Shown here piece by piece: positions 1 to 11,700 of a DNA stretch of 64,000 nt (position 1 is its first letter; every line of letters begins with the position of its first letter). Origin of the DNA: Helianthus annuus (taxonomy: Eukaryota > Streptophyta > Magnoliopsida > Asterales > Asteraceae); the NCBI RefSeq assembly GCF_002127325.2, contig NC_035437.2, forward strand, positions 158,359,597-158,423,596, read 5' to 3'. Below the pieces are notes generated by a model. The model was not told the DNA's origin. It saw only the letters and a program-made list of their open reading frames with translations, and did not search any database. The translations under genes were made by a program, and so were the position numbers.

Positions 1-1171
1 GGGGTGTGACAGCGGACCACCTAGAACTTAGTAACTTTACTTTAGGGTTTAGTTTACTTAATCCTGTTGTCAACTGACTGCTTGAACTACACACGGTCCG
101 AGTGAGCGAGGCAGATAAGTTGTGTTGTTGACACGGTTGACATGTGGCAATGACTAACCGGAAAAAGTGACACGTGTCAGATAAGGTGGCAATGACTAAT
201 CAGAAAAGTGACACATGGTGCAAAGAGTGTGCTTATAAGTTTTGAATAATTATGAACTGAATATTGACACGCGGGGGGGGGGGACACTAGTTGAATATAT
301 TTCTAATTTGTTAATTTATTTATAGGTTTTATCCATTTGAAATGAAGCAATATCAGATATTTCCTTGATTTTTAAATTAGTTAATGGGTAGTTTTATTTT
401 ATGCTCAACTTTACCATTGCAACAACCTAAACCCGAATGTTAACATAAAAGAAAGCGATGTTGCACTGTTTAGTGAACCTTCAGTTTCACCTTAAAACAA
501 TATGTGATGATTTCACTAAAGTGATAAAGTGAAAAAATGACTGCCACGAATGCATAACGACTTTCACTTATTTTTTCTCTTAAGTGCGTAATAGTTTAAC
601 ATAGAAACTAAACAAGAGAAAAAATGTAAATAAAAGTGAAATGTGTGCTTGTGATTAATGAAAAGTTGGCGAACCCATGTTCATCATTCATCCCATACCC
701 CTACACCCATGACTCGGCTTACGAAGACGGGGCTCACGCCCATAATAACGCCTATTTGTATTGGTGTGTAGGGCGAAACTTTATGACATGGCTAGGGCGT
801 TAGCGGTTAGCCCATGAAATTATATCAACAAAATTTGTGAAGTTGCATGAAAAGTAGCAGTCACCTGCGTGGCAGGTGGCTGTTGGCTGTTTTTTGTCCT
901 TTTCCGCTTTATGTATATAATATAGTTATTATTGCTCCAAACTCTTAAGAAAAAATCTCGCAGTTCAGTTGGTTGTGAACATTCAAATATAGTGGGTGTC
1001 TCGGGTCCGAAGCCCTTCATGGCAGAGATTTTTTTTTAATATTTGTTGCCAAATCAAAGTGTGAGTAAATTGTTTCATTTAGTATTTGCTTTTGGTCTTT
1101 GTCTTTTCTTTTTAATAATATTTTCCGTAATTTATTCCTTCTTCTTTTTTCACTTTTATGTTTTATGTTGT
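1..1171. other. Intergenic DNA, no gene seen
   Basis: AT-rich sequence without a supportable gene. The first 11 bases end in GTGTGACA, which looks like the terminus of the LTR families seen later in the window (57001-57008 and, inverted, 60637), so the window may open at the end of a retroelement. This is too short to be sure. Nothing else is recognisable up to the LTR-like start at 1172. Confidence 0.4.
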
Positions 1172-3386
1172 TGTCGCAACCCCCGACCCCACCCCGGGAG
1201 CGGGAGCCACGAGCCATTCAGATGGTATCGGTGTTTATTAATTTGGCAGTGGAAATTTTCATCAGGACCGTAGTTCGAAAATATTATTATCAGAGTTAAA
1301 CACCATAATGTTTAAAATGAATAAATGGGATAAAACCAAAGTTTTTCTGATAATACATCTATAATAGACAAATGGTACAAAGCCCGATTTTCATTTTAAA
1401 TATATATATTCATATGGGGTAACCCTGATTATTGAAAACAATTCTCCTTTTTAATTAGGTAACTTTTATGGCCACTTTTCTAGGCCTTCAGTGCTCTCCA
1501 GCTGGCTTTTATTGGCCTCACACTAAGTTACCTGAAACACGTATTTAAAATATTTCATCACCGAGAAATACTGGTGAGTGAATCCCAGTTTAATCAAAAC
1601 AGATTTTATCATTTTACAGCATTGAGGGCGGACGCGCAATTACATTTGTTTATTTTTCTACTTTAATTACCACCCACGGTACTGTCAACCCGACTTGTGG
1701 TCACGTTACTACTCACAGTGTAGTAACAAATTTTGTATACAAAACCCCAACATACCGACGATAATTGTAGAATTACAAATACTCAATCATTGTTTAGTAG
1801 AATGTAAAACAATTGAGGTTTTGTAAAAACAGTTTGCAAAAAGGAGGATTACTCACATTGCTATCTTAGGTAATTTCATGTGGTTTCCTAGTTATAATCT
1901 ATAAATTTTAAATAATGCACACGTGTTAGTATAATAACATAAATTTACACTAGTTATACCCTCCCCGAGACAGAACTCCAACGACTACGTCGGGCAGAGC
2001 CTCAACAGTCGTTACGGAGCACTAGATCAATCGGGCAGCGTATCTAATACGTAACCGAGGGTTTAAATACTTACAACGAGGCAGAGCTTCGCTAATTAGG
2101 GGGTATAATACTCGGGAATTACTTATACTATCAGAGATTGAGAGAGAATATCGAAAATTGAACGATTCTCAACTGAAGGCCAACGACCTCTATTTATAGT
2201 GTCACGACCCCCGACCCCACCCTAGACGGAATCGGGAGCCACGAACCAGTTCAGTGGTACTGGTGGTTATTTAGAAAAGTAGTGCAGCGGAAATTTCATC
2301 AGGACCGTGAGTTAGGAAAAATATCAAAGTTTAGAAAACACCGGATTTTATTTATTAAATAGATGGGATAAAACCATGTTTTGAAAGGTAGCTTTAATAT
2401 GGGATAAACCCGAATACATAAAACAACTTTTCTTAATTTAATTTAATTGATAAATTAAGCCACTTCTGTAAGCCTTTTAGTGCCGTATCCAACTTTATTC
2501 CGATCTACTGTAATTACCTGAAACGCGTTTTAAAAACATTTGGTCAGTAGGAAATACTGGTGAGTTCATTCAGTTTGTACAAAAATGACACCTTGTTATA
2601 GATTACAGCATAAGAGCGATTACAATGGCTACTATCTTATTGTTATCTGGCGCCGTGCCACACCCTGGTGACGATGGTCATACCACTATTGGGTCCTTTC
2701 ACCCAAGTAGTGATGATTATCACAGTTAGGTTTGTTTACCTAACTGTGAGAAATTAGTAATGTGCACAATACCCCACTTGCCAGTGATTCAATATAACCA
2801 AGACTTAATCCCTATAATTATAACTTTTGGAAATAATTTGGGTATTGTAAAACATGGTTGATAAAAAGAGAATGACTCACCTTGTTAGCATATAGTCGTG
2901 AATCGTGATTAAACAAGCATCTACTTTACAGTTCTGAATCTTCTGATGATTAAGCATCTTGTTTGATTGTAAGTGTATAGTTTGGAGTTTTCTGATAGTT
3001 AAACATATGGTTTAATAGAGTAGAATACGTTTTAATGTAAAACCATATCAAACCTAACGATGGTCATGAGATCAGGACCTTAACGAAATTCACAAAGTAT
3101 AGTCTTTGTTTAGACAGCAGTTTGGCATTCGTTTCAAAATCCTAACGAAATTTACAAAGTATAGCACTTTGGCATTTGTTAGTTGGTTCCCGAATCGATC
3201 GGACAGAATATCGCATCGGTGATTATTGGTTAGAAAACCAACGTATAGAGAGAGAAAATAAAAGAAATTAGCAAAGAAAAATGAATCCTAAGCTTCCTAT
3301 TTATAGGTAGGAAATATGAAATTTCTAGGAAATTTCATATAGCTTTTCTAGGAAGTTACATATACATTTTCTAGGAAGCTTCCTAC

Positions 3387-3388
<2 letters not shown>

Positions 3389-3430
<42 letters not shown>
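3389..3430. repeat. (AT)n microsatellite
   Basis: About 21 uninterrupted AT units inside the inner solo LTR. Confidence 0.95.
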
Positions 3431-3432
<2 letters not shown>

Positions 3433-3518
3433 TCTTATACATTCCTTGCACCTTCCTTTGATATTATCTATCTCATATATATTTATTTTCATGTATATCT
3501 ATTTAGGTGTTTAATTTA

Positions 3519-3690
3519 CTTACTTAATTAATCTTACTTAGCTTAATTAATCTCGCTTAGCTTAATTAATCTCGCTTAGCTTAATTAATCTTGCTTAACT
3601 GATTAATTAATCATACTTAACTTAATTAATCATACTTAACTGATTAATTAACCTTACTTAACTTTAATTAATCTTACTTAACTGATTAAG
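3519..3690. repeat. Degenerate minisatellite, CTTAATTAATC-type
   Basis: About eight to nine units of 18-20 bp built on CTTAATTAATCTCGCTTAG and variants follow one another inside the LTR; looser TTAACTATTAAG units continue to about 3800. Confidence 0.8.
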
Positions 3691-4147
3691 TTTAACTTAT
3701 CTATTAAGGTTTCTTAATAGCTAGGTTATCTTAACTACTAGTTTTACTTAACCACTAAGTTTTTCTTAATTATTAAGTTTACTTAATCGTTAAGTATTCT
3801 AGCTTAGTAGTTCCCTGGTTACAAGTTCTAATTTCTAGCTACAATGGAACACGTATTAGTGTATTACTCAATTCAACTTTAACGGTAATCACGAGATCAA
3901 AAATCACAACGAATGACAAAGTATAGTCGTATACAGGCAACACTTAAACATCTGTTGGATCAGATTCAATCAATCGGATATAGTACCGTGTCCGTGATTA
4001 GAGTTATTACCCTGATAACGAGCATAGTTTCGGGTTTTAGAGTATAATACCCGAGCTACTACTTTGCTATAATAGAAGCTAAAAGAAGAAAAGAATTGAG
4101 CGACTTTCAACTGAACTCGAACTCCTTATTTATAGGGCTGGAAATAG

Positions 4148-4665
4148 GGCGTGTCGCGGCCCGCGTAAACTCAAAGGAACATCTACGCGGCCCGCGAGGA
4201 AGTCTAGGTCGGCTGAGTCATCAGAGGTTTCAACACGTGTCATGCCACGTGGCCTTGATCGTTATCCGGTAGTTTGCATTGCTGTCGCGGCCCGCGTAAG
4301 CTTGGCTTAACTCTTACGCGGCCCGCGAGCGAACCAAAAATCTTGTTTTTCTTGATTTCTTCAAGCACGAAGGTATTTCGGGTCTGTTTCTCGCACTCGG
4401 GGTGTATTTAGGAGCGTTTAGGGTTACCTTAAGGGTCCTAGGAGAGTCGTTACACATAGTGCTGATCCGACAGCGGGTCGCGGCCTGCGACAACCATAGC
4501 CAAGTCCTTCGCGGCCCGCAAGGACTGTAGGTTAGGTTCTAGATTTGGTTGGTCACGGCTATAGACCCAACACGTATATGACACGTGGCGGCCCAGGGGC
4601 GGCCTTGTAGCCTAGTTGTCGCAGCCCGCGACAGCTCTTGCTGTCTCCGTCGTGACCCGCGAGCG
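4148..4665. repeat. Interspersed GC palindromes, CGCGGCCCGCG
   Basis: The palindrome-like motif CGCGGCCCGCG occurs at about 4155, 4189, 4287 and 4317, with decayed forms near 4478, 4509, 4620 and 4653. Neighbouring copies are in pairs separated by 20-30 bp (for example GCGTAAGC...ACTCTTACGC), so the transcript could fold into stacked hairpins. The block spans the junction of the inner LTR and the resumed outer LTR, fitting one family in both. Confidence 0.7.
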
Positions 4666-4797
4666 ACCATGGAATTTTGTTTTGTTTATTATTTATTAAT
4701 ATAGGTGTTATTCGGGTCGTTTTTCACATATGAGATGTATTTAGGAGCGTTTAGGGGTGTCCAAATTATTTTAAGGAGGGTTGTTATATCCTGGGTA

Positions 4798-5341
4798 TAA
4801 TTCCTGAACTATTTAATAAAATATATAATGCATTCGCCTTAAGTATAGTAACCCAATTCAACTTTATCAATAAGTCACGAGACAGAACCCCAACGAACTT
4901 AGTCGGGCAGAGCCTTGACATGCGTTGGTGGGTTCTAAATCAATCGGATAGAGTATTGACTTAGTGATCAGGGGTTACAACACTTAAAACGGGGCAGGAC
5001 TTTATTAATAATAAATAATAAAAATATAGAATATTTTAGAGAGAGAGAGAGGGGAAGTTGGCGAAATAGAGGTGAACAGAAGGAAAAGAATGAGTAATTT
5101 TTGTTCTTTGAAGCATACCTTCTATTTATACTACCCCACAACCTTGGAGAGAAAGTTGGGAAATCCACGTACACCTCATGCATAACAACTTCTCATACAC
5201 GTACACAATGCATTAATTAAAATTCTATCTTTTTAATTTCAGTAGGACACGTACCCATTTAATTCATAATGCAAATTTTGATTTTTCTTTAAAATTATAC
5301 ACATGCAGACGTAGGCATGTGTATAATTTCAAAGGTAAGTT
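4798..5341. mobile_element. Further LTR-derived fragment
   Basis: The segment GTCACGAGACAGAACCCCAACG...AGTCGGGCAGAGCC at about 4872-4917 repeats the text at about 1962-2002, so this is another fragment of the same LTR family. Ends not defined. Contains a short GA run near 5038. No gene. Confidence 0.45.
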
Positions 5342-5350
5342 TAGATTTTA

Positions 5351-6728
5351 GAGAAAAGTGCCCGGATAATCCTTGTGGTATGTCCAGATTTCACCTTTAG
5401 TCCCTACATTTTCAAAATTACAGCTATAATCCCCAACTTTAGCAAATTCGTTCTCGGATAGTCCCTGGCGTGGATGAGGGTTAATTTTCTCAGTTAAGTT
5501 GGTGTGAAATGACTATAATGCCCTTAATAGAAATGATATTAATTATTTAACTTTAAAACAAAGTGGGCACTACCTTTACCCACCCACCCACCTCCTACTC
5601 CTTCATTCTCTCTTTCCCCTGTTTGTCTGCAACAAATCATACATCATCCTCACAACAAAAAATTAACCATCACCCTTCTTCAACAAACTACCATCACCCT
5701 TCGCACAACATCACTGTCGTATCACCAACAACCCACCATCACCCTTTTTAAACCAACGTAAATTCCACATCTTCTCCAATCAACGGACGATGGTTTCAAA
5801 ATTCCACATCCAAACTGGCGACGTCTTCAAATTCTACATCTAAACCATTGCTCGAATTCGATCTAAACTGCCACTCTCCATCGCTCAAATTGGATCTGTG
5901 TTGAGCTTGTGGTATAACATGATGCCTAATTTAGTGCAATGAATTCTGTTGTTCTGTTTAAATTGTTAAATGATAAGCTTATCAGATATTTGCTAACTAC
6001 ATGATTTAAATGAGTAGAATAATTCAAAAAATCCCATTGATTTAGTGACAGTGATGTTTGTCAACCACTCGGTGAATGGCTTCTCACTTTAACTTGTGAT
6101 TATGTAATAGATTTGTGTGAATTCATTGAGTTTGTATATGTGTTGAAATGGTTTAATGGATTAGTATAGTTTGGTAGGATAGGATATCTAACTTAGGGGG
6201 ATATGCGGTGGATGAAGGCGGAGTGATCGGTGATGGGTGGTTTAGAGATGAAGTGGGTGCGGCGGTGGTGATTGTGGCGGAGGGTGGTTGTGGCAGTGGT
6301 GGAGATGAAGGTGGTGGTGGTGGGTTAGAGAGAGAGAGAGAGAGAGAGAGAGGGGGAGAGGGTCTGAAGGTGGTGGTGAAATGTGGAGATGGTAGTGAAG
6401 GGTGGGGAAGATGAAGTGGTGGTGGTTTGATTCTTGCAACAAAAAACGAGAAAGAAGAAGAGAGAAAGGGCTGGGGTGGGGTAGGGGTAGGATAAAGGTG
6501 GCCTCACTTGATTTAAATATATTTTTTTACCTTTAAGTTATTTTTTAATAATAAGGGCATTTTAGTAATTTCACACTCAACTTAACTGAAAAAACTAACC
6601 TTCATTCGCGCCAGGGGCTATCTGGGAACGAAAATCGAAAAGTTTGGGACTATAGAGGTAATTTTAGAAAGTTTGGTACTAAAGGTGAAAAAAGGTCAAA
6701 CCACAGGGACTATCCGGGCATTTAACTA
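5351..6728. mobile_element. Non-autonomous Mutator-like element with ~190-bp TIRs
   Basis: Long terminal inverted repeats: the left end (AAGTGCCCGGATAATCC..., through AGTCCCTGGCG and TTCTCAGTTAAG, to about 5535) pairs with the right end (about 6540-6728, ending GGACTATCCGGGCATTTA). The perfect 9-bp direct repeat TAGATTTTA lies outside both ends (5342-5350 and 6729-6737), the target-duplication size typical of Mutator-like elements. No transposase is present. The interior is pyrimidine-rich on the left and purine-rich on the right, so the inverted symmetry may extend further inward. The glycine-rich ORF inside looks like low complexity, not a gene. Confidence 0.85.
6327..6353. repeat. (GA)n microsatellite
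   Basis: Run of AG dinucleotides inside the Mutator-like element. Confidence 0.95.
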
Positions 6729-6737
6729 TAGATTTTA

Positions 6738-7069
6738 TTAATATTTTATTATTATAATTAATCCAGCTGCTTCACTCATTTGGCGCTTATAACTTCTAAA
6801 ATATGACGTTTTTACAAAACAATGAATATGTCTTTAGAACGAGAATATTTGTATCTACATTTTGAACCAAGTTTCATTAAAAACGGAGTAAGGTTAATTA
6901 TAACGTATTTTTATTATTATAATTATTAAACGGTTTCTACGTTCGCCAAAATACCTTATATTTCTATCGGTCAACTTACCCATGACCTATTCATGTAATA
7001 ACTTTATTTTATATTTAAAAATTTTGAGAATGTTATAGTTGTTTTCTCTGCTTCCAAATTTGTAATTTT
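6738..7069. other. AT-rich spacer, nothing recognised
   Basis: No ORF, repeat boundary or RNA signal that I can support. Confidence 0.5.
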
Positions 7070-7079
7070 TTATAACCAA

Positions 7080-7472
7080 GGGGTTGGTTCCTATACAAAC
7101 CATATTTATCCTACAAACCGTAAGAACAGATCCTAGCACTTAAAAAAGTTAAATTAGCACATACCAAAACAATACATACATAAAAGTAGCACTTTTGAAT
7201 TATATTAGTACATAAAAATTAATCAAGATAATTGATTTTAGCACATATTTGAATGATATCAGCACTTTTCTTAATCAACACATTGAAAACAAAAGAAATT
7301 TCCAAATAAAGAATTAATTGCTTGTTAGCATATTTATAGGGAATTAAATATAATTGATATTATTTAGGATATTATTTTATCATTTTTCTATAATTGGTTG
7401 ATGACACGTGACACTTTTAAAATGATTCTTACAGTTTGTATGCGAAATATAGTTTGTATTTAATCTTACTCC
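7080..7472. mobile_element. MITE, 393 bp, with 10-bp target duplication
   Basis: Flanked by perfect 10-bp direct repeats TTATAACCAA (7070-7079 and 7473-7482). The ends are imperfect inverted repeats of about 45 bp: left ATACAAACCATATTT...TACAAACCGTAAGAA, right (reverse complement) ATACAAACTATATTT...TACAAACTGTAAGAA. A 9-10 bp duplication suggests Mutator-type mobilisation. No coding capacity. Confidence 0.8.
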
Positions 7473-7612
7473 TTATAACCAAATCTTTTATAACAAATAG
7501 TAGTTAGATACATTTTTTTAACATACCTTCTTGTGTAGCGCAGATAACCTATGTTTCGAGGTTTTTTTTTTTTTTAGAAAACCGCAGCCTCAATTTCCAA
7601 AGGGTTTAATTC

Positions 7613-7686
7613 TGGGCCTAGTGTACTGGGCTTCATACAAACAGCTCGATTTTGTTTTTATCCTACTAAAGTTACAATATAGCCCA
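7613..7686 (+). promoter_or_regulatory. Site II-type motifs upstream of the WDR74-like gene
   Basis: Three TGGGCY (site II) motifs lie 155-230 bp upstream of the start codon: TGGGCC at 7613-7618, TGGGCT at 7627-7632 and, inverted, AGCCCA at 7681-7686. AGGGTTT, the inverted core of the telo-box, flanks them at about 7601 and 7689. In plants site II plus telo-box promoters are known from ribosomal-protein and ribosome-biogenesis genes, which fits the downstream gene. No clear TATA box; transcription start not placed. Confidence 0.55.
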
Positions 7687-7842
7687 AAGGGTTTCTAATT
7701 CTGCACTTGCTTGATCAATAAACGGAAAACAAACCTATTCCGCCTCTGCCGTCGTCTCCTCCGTTACCACCACCGCCGCCTCCTCCGTGCCGGTAAACCA
7801 CCAGTTAACTGTCTTCATTTTCTCCAGCAACAGGCATAAACG

Positions 7843-8698
7843 ATGCCTCGAACAACCACATTAGAATCTCCTGGATGTCCTCCACTTCGCGCCATAACTT
7901 TCGATGTTCTCGGTCTCATCAAAGGTTTTATTCAACGATACTCGCTCTTTTACGTTTCAGTTATGACCTAATTTCAACTAAACAGTTAAACATTTGTTAT
8001 GTAGAATATAGATTGTTTATGTAGTTGCTCTAATTAGATGTTTTCGGTCTCATTAAAGGTTTAATTTAACGATTCTCGCTCATTTACGTTCGAATTGTGA
8101 CCTAATTTGAATCAAAACTTTTAAACATTCATTTTGTAGAATATAGTTTGTTCATGTAGCTACTGTAATTTTGATGTTCTCGGTCTCGTCAAAGTTTGTT
8201 CATGTAGCTACTGTAATTTTGATGTTCTCTTGTTCATTTTGTAGACACTTGCTAATTTATGTCCGAATCGTGACCTAAATTGAACCGAACAGTTAACATT
8301 TATTATGTAGAATGTGTACTGTTCATGTAGTTGCTGTAATTTGTCTAATTTGGATGATGTGCTTTGTCATCGGTGTGTTTTGTGACTGTAGTTAGTGAAG
8401 CTCGGAGTAAGCAAGGAGGAGTTACTAAGGTTGTAGAGCGATGGGGGGAACCGGACGCCTCTAGATGTGTGCTCGCGGCTTCGATTAATGACCGTAAAGT
8501 TGATCCTGTATGTTCTGGATTACATAATATGATATTTCATTTCAGAATTCTTGAGACTTGTGTGCTTTGGCACTAGTTTGTAGTATGATGTTTGCATATG
8601 TGAAATTGTTTTCATAACAGATATCATGTTTTGGTTCGCAAAATATCATTGTTAATGGTGATATTGCAAACTGTCTTTTATCCTTTGCTAATAGAACT

Positions 8699-8745
<47 letters not shown>

Positions 8746-11700
8746 GGGTACTTCATTAATGAAGTTCAGCAATACCTTTGATTGAAGTAACATGTGTCTG
8801 TATATGAAATCATATTAATCACTTAGGGTTTGTTTTTGGTTTGTGTGTACTTAAAATGTAGGAAGGTAGCAATATATACTTTAGGTTATAACAGCTTGCA
8901 TATTAGGAGCAACCTTACTGGTGGCCTGCTCAAATGGCTGGGCCTTAACATATCTTGTTCACAAACATAGTGGTTCTTCACTTGCGTACTGCTGTTTACT
9001 GTTTGGAGCTTTTAATCATATAGTTTTCTTTCTTTTTTTTTTCTTACAGTTGTTAGCTGTTGCAAGGAAAAATGGCGCGGTAAGTATGTACTATCATCAT
9101 AAATCCTAGTCATCAAGTAATACTTGCTTGTTTAAGTATTTACATCGTTAGTTGCCTCACTACACGTTTCTTTACAACACAGGTTGAGTTGCTTAGCCCT
9201 ATTAATGGTGATCTTCAAGTTTCATTAGCTACCACCAACCAAACAGATGTTCAGTCTCAAGAAGACAACATAGTTGGATTGCATTTATTCAAAAAACAGC
9301 AATCTGAGTCATCACCCAGGTATCTGTTTAGATTATATATTTTTTTTTTATTTACCAAAAAGCCTTGCTACATTTGTTGTTCTTGAGAATAGTTTGTATT
9401 ACTAACTGCTCTAATGTGGCATTACAAAAAGTAGCTAGTTTCATTTTGTTTCACAAGAATCATTTTCTAAAGGAAACTTTGTTCTTCAGAAAGAACCAAG
9501 TAAATCTATTATTGATCATATATATTATGTTTGTAATTGTTTTTTTGTTCATGCAGTTTCAGTTTAAAAGTTATGGTTATATATACTATCAATTTGTAAA
9601 GTGAGCTTATCATTTATATAATGTGCTATGCTTAAAAGTTTGTGGTTATATATAATATCAAATTTGTATAGTAAACTTATCATTTATCAAATGTGTTGTG
9701 CTTAAAAGTAGGTCATGCACCTTTCTTACATGCACTACAAAAGGGCTTACAACCGTGAGATCTGTTACGATTCCAAAATCACTAGGGGATTCCACTTGTG
9801 ATGATACTCCAACAACATGGAACGTGTGTGCTGCTGGTAATGTCTTGTGCTGTAAAGTCGATGAAAACGAAAACTACGCCTTATTTGGAGGGTGAGTTTT
9901 TTTTTTTTTTTTTTTTTTTTAATCTATTTTATTGTTATTATCTTTTATTATGTCTCAAACCTCATAAAATAAGGTCATATAGTGGTATTCAAATACTGTA
10001 ATGTGACACATTTGCTGCACATCAGGAAGGGAGTAGAGGTTAATATCTGGGATCTTGCAACACATACGAAAATCTGGACAGCTAAATCAGTAAGTTTGTT
10101 TGTTCTTCATTCACATATTTATGGTTTTGAAGGCAAATGCTTTCCGAATTCATTTCACTTTCTTTACCATATGTTTTTTTTTATATTTACAATGCAGCCT
10201 CCTAAAAACAGCCTTGGTATATTTACACCTACTTGGTTTACTTCAGCAACGTTTATGAGCAAAGATGATCACCGCAAGTTTGCAGCAGGCACTAACAGTC
10301 ATGAGGTCACTTCCCAAAACCATATAAACTTCAAATTTCCATATATATTACAGAGGTGACAATTACGACCCAATTTTTTTAAAATATGGGTCTATTTTGG
10401 TTATCTTTTATCTCTTAACGGGTCAAACAGGTACAGTAAAAAGTTAGGCTGAAAGGGAAGAGTGGAAATGGTTGAAAGTCTCTCAAGTGTAATTTTAATG
10501 CCTAAAATTTCCTAAACCAATTTAATCTAAATTTTTTAAAATGATGCATCATTTTGTACAAAAAGTATTTCGGGTCAACCGGCTCGTTACGATTGGTATA
10601 AACTAGGGCTGCAAATGAACCGAACATGTTAAGAAATATGTGTGTTCATGAACTGTTCATGTACACTTACCGAACGAGATTTTTATTTTTATGTTCGTTT
10701 GTTAAGGAAATGAACGTGTTTGTGTTCATTTGGGTTTGTTTGTTAACTTTAGGTAATGAACACAAACTAATGTTCACGGACACAAATGAAAACAAATGAA
10801 CACATACAAGCTTTAATTAACATAAATGAACGAACGCGCCTTTGTTCATGTTTGTTCATTTGACTAAATGAACAAACTTTTGTGTTCTTGTTCGTTCATT
10901 TATTAAACGAACGAACACAAATGAACTGCCCATCGAATGGCTCACAAACTGTTTGCTTAACGTTCGGTTCGTTTGTAGTCCTAGTATAAACTTTTAATTC
11001 TTTCTTCCAACTTTTTAACCTTTCACCCAACCTTCATACCCCGATTATTCTGCCTTGAATTTTCATGGTAATAATGGCAAGATATCCAACATATGATGTA
11101 ACATCATTGTCAGTAGTTTCTAAATAAAATGGTATAACATGTAGGTACGTTTGTATGATATGTCTGCTCAAAGAAGACCTGTGATGTCATTTGATTTTCG
11201 TGAGACGCCTATTAAGGCGGTTACTGAAGACGTAGATGGTAACACAATATACATTGGCAATGGATCTGGTGATCTTGCATCTGTTGACATACGCACAGGT
11301 ACATTGTTTTTGAATATTAAAGTTCTTTTGTATATAACTTATGATTTTTATGCCTTTATTGTTTGTTGAAATTGTTTTTTAAGGGAAACTATTGGGATGC
11401 TTTTTGGGAAAATGCTCTGGAAGCATCAGATCGATAACCAGACATCCAGATCTCCCAGTGATAGCTTCTTGTGGTGAGTTATTTTTTCAAGCACTTAATA
11501 TTTTGTTGCAATCTTGATATATGCAATATTTGGATTTCTATGCAACAAATATTTATTCTGGTTAGTAACTCTTTTATAAATTATTATATTTTAGAGTAAA
11601 ATGTCATTTTCGTCCCTGAGGTTTGGCCAGTTTTGCGACTTTCGTCCAAAGGTTTGTTTTTTCGCATCTGGATTAAAATGGTTTGAAATCTTCCCATTTT

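Larger units (their letters stand above)
2200..4454 (-). mobile_element. Inner solo LTR nested in the outer one
   Basis: A 2,255-bp segment from TGTCACGACCCCC (2200) to GTTACA (4454). It is flanked by TATAG (2195-2199) and CATAG (4455-4459), a 5-bp target duplication with one mismatch. Its order of motifs parallels the outer copy (GGGAGCCACGA, ATCAGGACCGT, GATGGGATAAAACC), showing that one family member inserted into another. Contains an (AT)n tract, a TTAATTAATC minisatellite and palindromic GC motifs. No ORF of note. Confidence 0.6.
1172..4797 (-). mobile_element. Outer solo-LTR-like sequence, split by an inner LTR
   Basis: Starts TGTCGCAACCCCCGACCCC at 1172, matching the start of the inner copy at 2200. 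It runs to 2199, is interrupted by the inner LTR, and appears to resume at 4460, where GC-rich CGCGGCCCGC-type motifs continue, ending near the TTGTTATA at about 4797. No coding region, PBS or polypurine tract flanks it, so it reads as a solo LTR. The strand is a guess from the TGTCACRACCCCC end, which in other families here is the LTR 3' end read backwards. Right boundary approximate; no clear target duplication. Confidence 0.5.

Noticed and set aside
1..11. End of an LTR at the window start
   Set aside because: GTGTGACA fits, but 11 bases are not enough to assign an element.
6208..6414. Glycine-rich ORF in the Mutator-like element
   Set aside because: Low-complexity GGTGGT sequence with a (GA)n run; no splice context or homology recognised.
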